This document shows positions 9,380-17,622 of a stretch of DNA of 64,000 bases, in pieces. Within the stretch, counting starts at the first letter, position 1; each line of letters opens with the position of its first letter. The translations under genes and the position numbers were made by a program. A model generated the notes under the pieces. It searched no databases. It was not told the origin of the DNA and worked only from the letters and a program-made list of their open reading frames with translations. Where the stretch lies: assembly GCF_008329645.1 (NCBI RefSeq), contig NZ_CP043474.1:5270001-5334000 (forward strand). Direction: 5' to 3'. This DNA is from Mycolicibacterium grossiae. Its GTDB lineage: Bacteria; Actinomycetota; Actinomycetes; Mycobacteriales; Mycobacteriaceae.

Positions 9380-9924
9380 TGTGTACCCCCATGTAATGGT
9401 CGATCTCCTCGATGAGCCTCAGACGTTAGCAACGAGTTGTGACATCGAGGGTGATTCGCAGGGTAGGCCGGGTTCAATGTGGGCTGCGCGACTACACGGC
9501 TCTCCCACATTACGAAGGTCTCGCCTTCCGTCGATATCCAATCTCGACGGCCATTGCAGGAGCGATCGAGCGCGACGGCACCGGCAGTCGACGGCGAGGG
9601 GAAAACTGCGTTGCGTGTCATGCGGTCAACCTCGGCATCAATGGCTATCCCGCCGTTGGCGAGAGCTGCTCATGGTTAGTCCGACAGTTGGCGTAAGTCT
9701 GAGCTTCACCCCGTGCCAGGAGGCGACCACCAGTGAACCGGCGAGCATGGTGAACTCCCCGTCGACTGCTGTGCTTGAGCGTCGACGCCAAGCTTGCGGT
9801 GGCTGAGCCGAAAGACCGGCGACCTAGTGGCCTCAGCGGTGACGGGGGCACTTACTTTAAGAGACCCGGTTCCCGAGCGACCACCAGCTGTGCCATGCCG
9901 CGGCCGCCCTTCCCCATACGCCAA
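9380..9924. other. AT-richer non-coding stretch, possible element remnant
   Basis: Small frames are present but none shows protein-like composition. Around 9700-9860 there are several interleaved inverted repeats (for example GCTGA/TCAGC enclosing GCCG/CGGC on the minus strand near 9800-9835), as if it encoded a folded RNA or were the end of a mobile element. A 9-bp match to the tRNA-Arg 3' end, CGGGGGCAC, occurs at 9843-9851. Confidence 0.35.
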
Positions 9925-9958
9925 AGGGCGGCCGCGCGACGATGCGCGCGGCCGCCCT
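9925..9958 (-). terminator. Strong hairpin terminator
   Basis: A 14-bp perfect GC-rich stem (9925-9938 with 9945-9958) with a 6-nt loop lies 15 bp past the stop of the repeat-protein gene. There is no U-tract, as is common for mycobacterial terminators. Confidence 0.6.
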
Positions 9959-9973
9959 AGGACGTGGTGTCGG

Positions 9974-10354
9974 TCAGCCCCGGTTGAAGAGGCCGCCGAG
10001 GCCGCTCAGGAAGCCGTTGCCGGCCTGTCCGAGCTGGGTCAGCCCGTTGGTGCCGGCGGTGCCGACCTGGGTCTGGCCATTGGAGATGGCCGTGCCGCCC
10101 TGCGAGATCGCGTTGGTGCCGGCCGTGCCGGTCTGCACCTGGCCGTTGGAGATGGCCGTGCCGGTCTGCGAGATCGCGTTGGTTCCCGCGGTGCCCACCT
10201 GCTGCTGACCGTTGGAGATGGCGCCGCCGATCTGCGACACGGCGTCGGTGCCGGGGTCCGCCGACGCGGCACCCGCACCCGCCAGGGCGATGGCTGCAGC
10301 GCCGCCCGCCAGCGCGACGCCGGACAGGATCTTGCGGCCGAGAGAGCTGTTCAT
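9974..10354 (-). CDS. Exported 22-residue-repeat protein
   Basis: 126 aa. It has a Sec signal peptide (basic start, hydrophobic core about 10-27, cleavage near AASA-DP at residues 30-33). Residues 37-102 consist of three consecutive 22-residue units, each with the core AISNGQ and ending in GTAGT; a fourth degenerate unit follows (NGLTQLGQAGNGFLSGLGG). The composition is Gly/Thr/Asn/Gln rich with no cysteine in the mature part, so a fibrous or wall-associated role is conceivable, but no function is known to me. ATG 10354 is preceded by GAAGGGA as ribosome-binding site. A palindrome of TCACAGC half-sites lies just upstream. Confidence 0.8.
   Translation of the reverse strand: MNSSLGRKILSGVALAGGAAAIALAGAGAASADPGTDAVSQIGGAISNGQQQVGTAGTNAISQTGTAISNGQVQTGTAGTNAISQGGTAISNGQTQVGTAGTNGLTQLGQAGNGFLSGLGGLFNRG
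10049..10246 (-). repeat. Three 66-bp tandem repeats inside the gene
   Basis: The DNA encodes residues 37-102 of the repeat protein in three 66-bp units. The third codon positions are also alike (phrases such as GGCCATTGGAGATGGC recur), pointing to recent expansion or homogenisation. Confidence 0.75.
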
Positions 10355-10373
10355 GGTGGTTCCCTTCAGTCAC

Positions 10374-10391
10374 GCTGTGAGTTCTCACAGC
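10374..10391. promoter_or_regulatory. Palindromic operator candidate GCTGTGAgttcTCACAGC
   Basis: Two inverted 7-mers TCACAGC are separated by 4 bp, 20 bp upstream of the repeat-protein start. The 7-mer equals the half-site reported for mycobacterial PhoP (TCACAGC-N4-TCACAGC), but here it is inverted rather than direct. The same 7-mer recurs at 41788-41850 next to an OmpR-type regulator. Confidence 0.45.
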
Positions 10392-10954
10392 AACGGTGTT
10401 GCGGTGTAACTGGAGGTTACCAGTGTTGTGCGTGTTCACACCAGACCGGATCTTTCGGAGTTATTACGGACGTTTGCCAGGCCGGCCCGAATTCCTGGTC
10501 GAACAGCGGCGTTCTCGATCGCCGGGGCCCGTCCTTCACCTAGGCGAACCCCGTCGAGTCGCCGTCCGATTGCCACGCCTCAGGGCGTCGCACACATACC
10601 GCGTCCTCGTTCATGCAGTTCAGACCGCTAATTTGCGACGCGGCGATCCGTGGTCCACCGGATCCGCGGTGGCGACGTGCATCGAGCCGCCATGAACGCC
10701 GAGGCCAATGCCGGCGTGATCATCGGCGTCCTGCACCGAATTCTGGATAGCCAGAGCGCCGACTCGCGTCGCCACGCACGCCGCCTCCGTCGGGTTGCCA
10801 CATGTTGCTGTCAGCAAATCCCTCTGCAAACGTCGGGTGGGGCTCGACGCGAGTCGAACCCGGCCGTGCATCGACGACGGTCGCGTCGTGCGTTCGTCCG
10901 GCGCCGACGGTGAGCCGTCTCGGTCGACGCCCTCACACGGGCCGACGCGCGCAG
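10392..10954. other. Intergenic region, no gene seen
   Basis: About 560 bp between the repeat protein and the lipase remnant. Short frames on both strands lack protein-like composition, and no RNA gene is recognised. Confidence 0.5.
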
Positions 10955-10960
10955 TAGGGT
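10955..10960 (+). promoter_or_regulatory. -10 box of lipase gene
   Basis: TAGGGT, 7 nt before ATG 10968, fits a leaderless mycobacterial promoter and favours that ATG over the GTG at 10959. Confidence 0.4.
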
Positions 10961-10967
10961 GCGACGG

Positions 10968-12160
10968 ATGGCGGCTGAGCAGAACGGCTCCGGGCACGGC
11001 GCCGAGCGAGTGCGGCAGAGTCGCCTGCCGCTGCCCGACGAGGACCCTTTCCACGTGACACCGGACGGCCTGGACGACATCCGTCCCGGCACGGTGTTGC
11101 GTTCCCGCCGCGTGGAGGTCGCGTTCTTCGGACGGGTCCGGCTCGGGACCGCGGTGCAACTGCTGTATCGCAGCACCGACGCCCACGGTGCCGCCGAAGC
11201 GGCGGTGACGACGGTGGTGCTGCCTGCCGACCGCACCCCGTCGGACTGCCCGGTGCTGTCGTACCAGTGCGCGATCGACGCCATGTCGTCGCGCTGTTTC
11301 CCGTCCTACGCCTTGCGCCGGGGAGCGGATCTGGTGGGAGCGTCCGTGCAGGCCGAGTTGCTCTTCGTCGCAGCGGCGCTGGCCGACGGGTGGGCGGTCA
11401 GCATCCCCGACCACGAAGGCGTGGCCGGCATGTGGGGTGCGCCCTACGAAGCGGGGTTCCGCGTCCTCGACGGGCTGCGCGCCGCACTCGGTCACGACGA
11501 GTTGGGCCTTGCGCCGGACGCTCCGGTGGCGATGTGGGATACTCCGGCGGCGGACTCGCGACCGGATGGGCTGCGGAGGCCGCGGCCGACTATGCGCCCG
11601 AGCTGAACGTCATCGGCGTCGTCCTGGGCTCACCGGTCGTCGATCCCGAGAACGTCGCGCGCCGGCTGAACGGGTCGATGTGGGCGGGCCTGGCCGCGTT
11701 GATGGTCGCCTCCCTCGTGCACGTGTTCCCCGAGGCGCGCAGCGTCGTCGACGAGCACGCCACGGCCGAGGGCAAGGACCTGCTGACCGAGATCGAGGGG
11801 ATGTCCACCGGCCAGGCGATTCACCGACTCCGGCACGCCGACATCGCCACCTTCGTCGACCTCACCTTCGACGAACTGTTCGCCCTGCCGGAATTGCAGT
11901 ACGTGTTCGCCATGACGCGGCTGGGACAGGCCGTGCCGAGCATGCCCGTCCTGATGATCCAGGGCGTCCGCGACAAGATCGTCGACGTGACCGACGTCGA
12001 CCGGTTGGTCGAGACGTATGCCGCAGGCGGCGCCACGGTGACCTACCACCGCGACCCGCTCGCCGAACACCTGATGCTCTATCCCCTGGCGGTCCCGATG
12101 AGCCTGCGCTGGCTGCGCAAGAGGTTGCACGGATCCGATCACCGAGAGCGTCGGCGCACC
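10968..12160 (+). pseudogene. Secretory-lipase (LIP) family gene, frameshifted
   Basis: The first part (10968 to about 11538) reads DPFHVTPDGLDDIRPGTVLRSR through SIPDHEGVAGMWGAPYEAGF and continues in that frame only to 11606. The second part, in the +2 frame, resumes exactly at the nucleophile elbow GYSGGGLATGW and runs through VLMIQGVRDKIVDV and the catalytic-His region DPLAEHLMLYP. One extra G in the run at 11536-11538 would restore AMWGYSGGG. So this is either a disabled gene or a sequencing indel in a G run. The downstream frame has no stop of its own and stays open into the next gene up to 12502; the right edge given is approximate. Members hydrolyse triacylglycerols or esters. Confidence 0.65.
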
Positions 12161-12311
12161 TGGCCGGCGGTCGTCGACGTCCGCACCTACCGCGGCCTAC
12201 CTACCCTGGTGACCACCGTGTCACGAGCGGCGGTGTCACGCGCCCGGCGAGCACGCCGGGTGAACACGAGGGCATCGGCGCGTTCCCCGGACGTCGCGAA
12301 CCGCGGACCAC

Positions 12312-12317
12312 TACAGT
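12312..12317 (+). promoter_or_regulatory. -10 box of the 58-aa gene
   Basis: TACAGT, 8 nt before ATG 12326, gives this small gene its own leaderless promoter and argues against it being just the lipase tail. Confidence 0.4.
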
Positions 12318-12325
12318 CCCGCCCC

Positions 12326-12502
12326 ATGGGCAATGCAGCCGAGTGGGCCAGTACCGCAGCGCACGACTTCCGGGCGGTGGCCAAGGACGCCGACGACGCG
12401 GTCACCAAGCAGCTCGCCGAGGGCCTCGTCTATCTCGCCGATGCCATCCGCGACCTCGACGCCCAACTCGAGACGATCACCGCCAAGCTCGACGGACGCT
12501 AG
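12326..12502 (+). CDS. Small helical protein, function unknown
   Basis: 58 aa, predicted almost entirely helical and amphipathic (HDFRAVAKDADDAVTKQLA, then LADAIRDLDAQLETITAKL), with a heptad-like pattern suggesting a short coiled coil. It has no signal or membrane segment. It converges on galK and the stops share CTAG: its TAG at 12500-12502 and the galK TAG at 12501-12499. Codon use is normal for the genome. Confidence 0.6.
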   Translation: MGNAAEWASTAAHDFRAVAKDADDAVTKQLAEGLVYLADAIRDLDAQLETITAKLDGR

Positions 12503-13587
12503 GCGACGGGACCGGCGCCCGCCGCGGCGGACGTCCGCACCAGCGTCGGCTCGTTGAAGCCCGCCGCCCGCAGGGCGCCGGGGACCGCAGTCGAGACCGC
12601 GCGCAGCGCGTCCTCGGGCACCAGTGCGATGACGCAGCCACCGAAACCGCCGCCGGTCATCCGGGCACCCAGCGCGCCGGCGTCGACCGCCGTCTGCGCG
12701 ATCATGTCGATCTGCGGGGTGGTGATCTCGAAGTCGTCGCGCATCGACGCGTGCGACGCGGTGAAGATCTCCCCCACCGTCTTGAGGTCCCCGGCCTCCA
12801 GCGCCACGACGACGTCGAGCACGCGGGCGTTCTCGGTGAGGATGTGCCGGGCCCGTCGCGCATCGGTGGGATCCAGCTCGCCGAGCCGTTCGAGCCCGAC
12901 GTCCTGCGCCTCGCGCAGCGACGTCACCCCCAGCGCCGCCGCGGCCCGCTCGCAGGACCGGCGTCGCGCGGCATACTCGCCGCCGGCGTGGCGGTGCGGC
13001 GCCCGGGAGTCGATCAGCAGCAACGCCATGCCGACGGCGTCCGGGTCGAAGCCGACCGGCTGCACGTCGAGGCTCCGGAAGTCGATGAGCAACGCCTGGC
13101 GCGCGGCACCGTGCAGTGACGCCAGCTGATCCATGAGACCCGTTGGCGCGCCGACGTAGTCGTTCTCCGCGTGCCGGGCGATCCGCGCCTGCTCGGTGCG
13201 GTCCAGCTCGGTTCCGCTGGCGGCGAGCAACGCGCCGAGCACCGCGCACTCCAGGGCCGCCGAGGACGCGAGGCCCGAGCCCATCGTCACGTCGCTGTCG
13301 ATGCGCATCCGGCCGCCACGGACCGGGTGGCCGGCCTGCCGCAGCGCCCACACCACCCCGGCGACGTAGGCGCCCCATCCGGCGACGTCGCCCGTGCCGG
13401 TGTCGAGCGGGACCGTCACCCCGTCGGGTTCGCCGGCGCTGCCGACGCGCAACGCGTCGGAGTCGTCGGGGTCGAACGTCACCGTGGTGCGTTCGGGCAG
13501 CGCGATCGGCAGCGCATAGCCGAGGTTGTAGTCGGTGTGCTCGCCGATCAGATTGATCCGGCCCGGCGCCTCGAAGCGCACCGTCAC
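12499..13587 (-). CDS. galK: Galactokinase
   Basis: 362 aa GHMP kinase phosphorylating galactose at C1 (Leloir pathway). The galactokinase signature GRINLIGEHTDYNLG lies near 9-23, the ATP motif GSGLASSAALECAV near 108-121 and the C-terminal GGGFGGCVIALV near 315. The GTG start at 13587 overlaps the galT stop as GTGA. It is the last gene of a deoR-galT-galK operon. Confidence 0.95.
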   Translation of the reverse strand: MTVRFEAPGRINLIGEHTDYNLGYALPIALPERTTVTFDPDDSDALRVGSAGEPDGVTVPLDTGTGDVAGWGAYVAGVVWALRQAGHPVRGGRMRIDSDVTMGSGLASSAALECAVLGALLAASGTELDRTEQARIARHAENDYVGAPTGLMDQLASLHGAARQALLIDFRSLDVQPVGFDPDAVGMALLLIDSRAPHRHAGGEYAARRRSCERAAAALGVTSLREAQDVGLERLGELDPTDARRARHILTENARVLDVVVALEAGDLKTVGEIFTASHASMRDDFEITTPQIDMIAQTAVDAGALGARMTGGGFGGCVIALVPEDALRAVSTAVPGALRAAGFNEPTLVRTSAAAGAGPVA

Positions 13588-14678
13588 GTGCCCACCTCCC
13601 GCAGTCGCGCGGCCACGCTCTCGGGCGTGACGTCGCTGATGAACGCATCCATGGCGGACTCGGACCCGGCCAGGAACTTGAGCTTGGTGGCGCTGCGCCG
13701 CACCGACATCAACTCCACGTGGAACCAGCCTTCGCCCTGCTCGTCGTCGTCACGGTACTGGTGCAGCGCCGAGATGTACGGCAGCGGCGTCGGATACAGC
13801 CGGTCGAACCGGCGCAGCACGTCGAGGTACACCGCGGCGAACGCGTCGATCTCCGCATCGGTGAGGTCGAGCAGGTTGTGCACCCGGCGGTTCGGGTAGA
13901 CGTGCACCTCCACCGGCCAGCGTGCCGCGAACGGCACGAACGCGGTGAAGGCGTCGGTGCGGGCGATGATCCGCGCGCCGTCGGCCACCTCGCGGTCGAG
14001 GATCGCGCCGAAGAGGTTCGCGTCGTGACGCCGTCGGTACGCGCGCGCCTCGCGCAGGACGAGCGCCGAGCGGGGCGTCACGTACGGGTAGCCGTAGATC
14101 TGCCCGTGCGGGTGGGTCAGCGTCACGCCGATTTCCTCACCGCGGTTCTCGAAGCAGAACACCTGACGAATACCGTTGCGCTGCATCATGTCCGCGGTGC
14201 GGTGCCGCCAGGCGTGGACGACCAGCCGGGCGCGGTCGTGTGGCAGTTGCGCGAACGACGCGCGGTGGTCACTGGAGAAGCAGATCACCTCGCAGCGCCC
14301 GTGTCCGGGTGCGGCGGTGAACACGTCGCGGTCGGGGTCGGGCAGGTCGAACGGCTCGACGCCGGCGCCCGACAGGCTCGGGAACCGGTTCTCGAACACC
14401 ACCACGTCGTAGTCCGGGGCGGGGATCTCGCTGCTGAGCCCGGACGGCCCCGGGCACAACGGGCACTGGTCGGGTGGCGGCTTGTAGGTGCGGTCCTGGC
14501 GCAGCGCGGCGATCACCACCCACTGCCCGGTCTGGCGGTCGAACCGGATCTCCGAGCGTTGCGCACTGCGCGGCGGCAGCGGGCGGCGGTCGGGTACCGG
14601 CGCCGGACGGTGGCCGGGCAGGGCGAAGAACAGCTCGTCGCGGCCGTCGGCGAGCGTCCAGGCGAGCGGTTCGGTCAC
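13584..14678 (-). CDS. galT: Galactose-1-phosphate uridylyltransferase
   Basis: 364 aa HIT-superfamily enzyme exchanging UMP between UDP-glucose and galactose-1-phosphate. The active-site HPHGQIYGYP is present (second His is the nucleophile), and CPLCPG near residue 75 fits the metal site. The GTG start at 14678 overlaps the upstream regulator stop as GTGA. A longer frame upstream belongs to the regulator region and was rejected. Confidence 0.95.
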   Translation of the reverse strand: MTEPLAWTLADGRDELFFALPGHRPAPVPDRRPLPPRSAQRSEIRFDRQTGQWVVIAALRQDRTYKPPPDQCPLCPGPSGLSSEIPAPDYDVVVFENRFPSLSGAGVEPFDLPDPDRDVFTAAPGHGRCEVICFSSDHRASFAQLPHDRARLVVHAWRHRTADMMQRNGIRQVFCFENRGEEIGVTLTHPHGQIYGYPYVTPRSALVLREARAYRRRHDANLFGAILDREVADGARIIARTDAFTAFVPFAARWPVEVHVYPNRRVHNLLDLTDAEIDAFAAVYLDVLRRFDRLYPTPLPYISALHQYRDDDEQGEGWFHVELMSVRRSATKLKFLAGSESAMDAFISDVTPESVAARLREVGT

Positions 14679-15463
14679 GAGTGCTCCCCGGGGGTCACCA
14701 CGGTCAGTTCGCCGACGCGTTCGTCGAGCACCGACCGTGCGTCGGCGTTCAGTCCATCGTCGACGATCAGCGCGTGCACCTGGTCGAGACGCGCGAACAC
14801 GCACGCGCCGACCTCGCCGTACTTGGTGTGGTCGGCCAGGACCACCAGCCGGGCCGAGATCTCGATGAGCGTCCGGTTGGTCTGTGCCTCGGCGACGTTC
14901 GGCGACGTCAGCCCAGCGTGCTCGTCGACGCCGTGCACGCCGAGGAACGTGGCGTCCACCCGGAACGACGCGAGGGCGGTGTCGGCGATGGGGCCGACGA
15001 GCGCGTCCGACGGGGTGCGCGTGCCGCCCGACAGATACGCGGCGGGCCCGGGTGATTCGGCGTCGGGCGCGGTGAGGACGTCGAACACGGGCAGCGAGTT
15101 GGTGATCACGGTGACCGACGGGCGGACGCGCAGCAGCCGCGCGAGTTCGGTGGTGGTGCTGCCCGCCCCGATGGCGATCGTCATGCCGTCGTCGACGAGC
15201 GCGGCGGCGGCCCGGGCGATCGCCACCTTCTCGGCGCGTCGCTGCTGCGCCTTCTCCGCCGATCTCGGCTCGTCGCCGCGATGGTGCCGGGTGACCGCAC
15301 CCCCGTGCACCTTGCTGAGCAACTCCTGCGCGTCGAGCGCGTCGAGGTCGCGCCGGACGGTCATCTCGGAGACCGAGAGCGCGGCGGCGAGGTCGGCCAC
15401 CCGCACGGCACCCCCGGACTGCAGGCTCGCCAGGATGGCGCGGCGACGCTCGGCGGCGAGCAT
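14675..15463 (-). CDS. DeoR-family regulator of the galactose genes
   Basis: 262 aa. The N-terminal DeoR helix-turn-helix reads RRRAILASLQSGGAVRVADLAAALSVS as a block over about 6-32 and ends EMTVRRDLDALD. A DeoRC sugar-phosphate effector domain follows (AIGAGSTTTELARLL, VADHTKYG-like LADHTKYG). ATG 15463 is chosen because AAGGGG precedes it; an upstream in-frame extension lacks a site. It is divergent to the symporter with 118 bp between, so it probably represses both units and responds to a galactose-derived phosphate (inference). Confidence 0.85.
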   Translation of the reverse strand: MLAAERRRAILASLQSGGAVRVADLAAALSVSEMTVRRDLDALDAQELLSKVHGGAVTRHHRGDEPRSAEKAQQRRAEKVAIARAAAALVDDGMTIAIGAGSTTTELARLLRVRPSVTVITNSLPVFDVLTAPDAESPGPAAYLSGGTRTPSDALVGPIADTALASFRVDATFLGVHGVDEHAGLTSPNVAEAQTNRTLIEISARLVVLADHTKYGEVGACVFARLDQVHALIVDDGLNADARSVLDERVGELTVVTPGEHS

Positions 15464-15503
15464 GCATCCCCTTTCGATGGGCGTACCCGAACAACTTCGC
15501 ACA

Positions 15504-15550
15504 GATTCTCACCAAAACTACCGCGATCCGTGCGATTCTCCTGTTAGTTT
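15504..15550. promoter_or_regulatory. Operator candidate in the gal divergent region
   Basis: GATTCTC occurs at 15504-15510 and again at 15534-15540, exactly 30 bp apart. Each copy is followed at the same offset by AAACTA (15515-15520) or its reverse complement TAGTTT (15545-15550). The 30-bp spacing equals about three helical turns, as expected for an oligomeric DeoR-type repressor. Confidence 0.5.
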
Positions 15551-15581
15551 CTGCTCAGTTCGACCAACGACACAGGAGGTG

Positions 15582-17312
15582 GTGACGCTGACGTCCACCA
15601 CGATGACGACGACGCTCGCGGCCGACTCGGTGCTGCGTCTGCACGTCGGAGTCCTCGACTATCTGCTGATCGCGATCTACTTCGTGTTCGTGCTCGGCAT
15701 CGGGTACCTGGCACGCAGCCAGATCTCCACCAGCCTGGACTTCTTCCTGTCCGGCCGGCGCCTTCCCGCCTGGGTCACCGGTCTGGCGTTCGTCTCGGCC
15801 AACCTCGGCGCGGTCGAGATCATGGGCATGTCCGCCAACGGCGCGCAGATCGGCCTGGCGACCATGCACTACTACTGGATCGGCGCCGTGCCGGCCATGA
15901 TCTTCCTCGGCATCGTGATGATGCCCTTCTACTACGGCTCCAAGGTGCGCAGCGTCCCGGAGTTCATGCGCAAGCGCTTCGGGCCCGGCGCCCACCTGGT
16001 CAACGCGATCAGCTTCGCCGTGGCCCAGGTGCTCATCGCCGGGGTCAATCTGTTCCTACTGGCCACGGTCATCAACGTGCTGCTGGACTGGAACCGCTGG
16101 ATCTCGCTGATCGTCGCCGCGCTCATCGTGCTCACCTACACCGCGCTGGGCGGGCTCTCGGCCGCCATCTACAACGAGGTGCTGCAATTCTTCGTCATCC
16201 TCGCCGCCCTGGTGCCCCTGACGATCTTCGGCCTCATCAAGGTCGGCGGCTGGAGTGGATTGCGGGACAAGGTGATCGACACGGTCAACGCCGACGCCGC
16301 GGTGACGGCGTCGGCGCACGAGCAGCTCACCAGCTGGCCGGGCCAGGCGCTCAGCGGCTTCGACAGCCCGCTCTGGTCGGTGATCGGCATCGTGTTCGGC
16401 CTCGGCTTCGTCCTGTCCTTCGGGTACTGGACCACCAACTTCGTCGAGGTGCAGCGCGCCATGGCGTCGGACTCCATCTCGGCGGCGCGGCGCGCACCGA
16501 TCATCGCGGCGTTCCCGAAGATGTTCATCCCGTTCGTCGTCGTGGTGCCCGGCATGATCGCCGCCGCGGCCATCGGCGACCTCATCAACCTCAAGTCGAC
16601 GGGGTCCGGAGACATCACCTACAACGACGCGATGCTGCTGATGATCCGCGACATCCTGCCCAACGGCCTGATCGGCGTCGCGGTCGCCGGCCTCATCGCG
16701 TCGTTCATGGCCGGCATGGCCGCCAACGTCTCGGCGTTCAACACCGTGTTCAGCTACGACATCTGGCAGCAGTACGTCGTCAAGGACCGCTCGGACGCCT
16801 ACTACATCCAGGTCGGCCGCGTCGCCACGCTCGGTGCGACGGTGCTGGCGGTGTTCACCGCGCTCATCGCGGCGGGCTACTCCAACCTGATGGACTACCT
16901 GCAGACGCTGTTCGGCTTCTTCAATGCGCCGCTGTTCGCCACGTTCATCCTCGGCATGTTCTGGAAGCGCATGACCGCCACCGCCGGCTGGGCCGGCCTG
17001 GTCGCCGGAACACTGTCCGCGGTCACGGTATTCGTGCTCTCCGAGGTCGGCGTGATCGACCTGCCCGGCCAGGGCATGCCGTTCCTGGCCGCTGCGGCAG
17101 CCTTCATCGTCGACATCGCGGTGAGCGTCGTCGTCAGCTACGCGACCACACCCAAGCCGGTGGCCGCCCTCGCCGGGTTTGTCTACTCCGAGACCCCGGT
17201 CCAGATCTTCGCCGACCCCGAATCCGACGGCAAGGCCTGGTATCTGCGACCGGTGCCGCTGGCCGGGGTGATGCTGGCCCTGGCCGTCGTCCTCAACATC
17301 GTCTTCCACTAG
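15582..17312 (+). CDS. SSS-family sodium:sugar symporter
   Basis: 576 aa, about 13-14 membrane helices, probably importing galactose. SSS hallmarks include DFFLSGRRLPAW, the GGLSAAIYNEVLQ region near helix 5 and GYWTTNFVEVQRAMAS. AGGAGG at 15574-15579 fixes the start region: GTG 15582 is very close to it and ATG 15603 is 23 nt away, so the exact start is uncertain. It faces the deoR-galT-galK operon and is followed 12 bp later by a small membrane-protein gene. Confidence 0.9.
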   Translation: MTLTSTTMTTTLAADSVLRLHVGVLDYLLIAIYFVFVLGIGYLARSQISTSLDFFLSGRRLPAWVTGLAFVSANLGAVEIMGMSANGAQIGLATMHYYWIGAVPAMIFLGIVMMPFYYGSKVRSVPEFMRKRFGPGAHLVNAISFAVAQVLIAGVNLFLLATVINVLLDWNRWISLIVAALIVLTYTALGGLSAAIYNEVLQFFVILAALVPLTIFGLIKVGGWSGLRDKVIDTVNADAAVTASAHEQLTSWPGQALSGFDSPLWSVIGIVFGLGFVLSFGYWTTNFVEVQRAMASDSISAARRAPIIAAFPKMFIPFVVVVPGMIAAAAIGDLINLKSTGSGDITYNDAMLLMIRDILPNGLIGVAVAGLIASFMAGMAANVSAFNTVFSYDIWQQYVVKDRSDAYYIQVGRVATLGATVLAVFTALIAAGYSNLMDYLQTLFGFFNAPLFATFILGMFWKRMTATAGWAGLVAGTLSAVTVFVLSEVGVIDLPGQGMPFLAAAAAFIVDIAVSVVVSYATTPKPVAALAGFVYSETPVQIFADPESDGKAWYLRPVPLAGVMLALAVVLNIVFH

Positions 17313-17324
17313 CGAGGAGCCACC

Positions 17325-17603
17325 ATGAGTGCACCGAAGGCCGTGTCCCGAATCTTCGACATCCGCAACATCATCGGCGCCCTGCTCGGCATCTACGGCG
17401 TACTGCTGACCCTTGCCGGGCTGGTGCCCAGCCTGGTCGCCCACCACGACGACGAGGCCGCGGCGAACAACACCGTCGACCTCTACGTCGGCACCGACGC
17501 CAACTGGTGGGTCGGCGTCGCACTGCTGGCGGTGGCGGCCACCTTCATCGCCTGGGCGGCGCTGCGGCCGGTCGTCGCCGCACCGCCGTCGGCCACCGAG
17601 TAG
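17325..17603 (+). CDS. Small membrane protein of the symporter operon
   Basis: 92 aa with two membrane helices (about 15-37 and 60-85) separated by an acidic/His loop, HHDDEAAANN. It starts at ATG 17325 behind GAGGAG, 12 bp after the symporter stop, so it is cotranscribed. A role as symporter accessory subunit is inferred from position only. Confidence 0.75.
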   Translation: MSAPKAVSRIFDIRNIIGALLGIYGVLLTLAGLVPSLVAHHDDEAAANNTVDLYVGTDANWWVGVALLAVAATFIAWAALRPVVAAPPSATE

Positions 17604-17622
17604 AGCCGCCCAGCAACGCAAG

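Noticed and set aside
9360..9806. 148-codon open frame on the plus strand
   Set aside because: Composition is unlike a protein, there is no ribosome-binding site and no recognisable domain.
6827..9851. 9-bp direct match CGGGGGCAC as att sites of an integrated island
   Set aside because: Nine GC-rich bases are too few to claim an att duplication, and no integrase gene is visible between them.
10830..10870. tRNA-like stretch GGGCTCGACGCGAGTCGAACCC
   Set aside because: The T-arm-like string has no matching acceptor, D or anticodon arms on either strand.
10620..11495. Long open frame on the minus strand opposite the lipase
   Set aside because: It is antisense to a gene with clear lipase motifs, and its translation is Arg/Gly/His-rich shadow composition.
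13719..15550. Symporter reading frame staying open far upstream through galT and deoR
   Set aside because: Upstream translation is the antisense shadow of galT and deoR; the AGGAGG at 15574 marks the real start.
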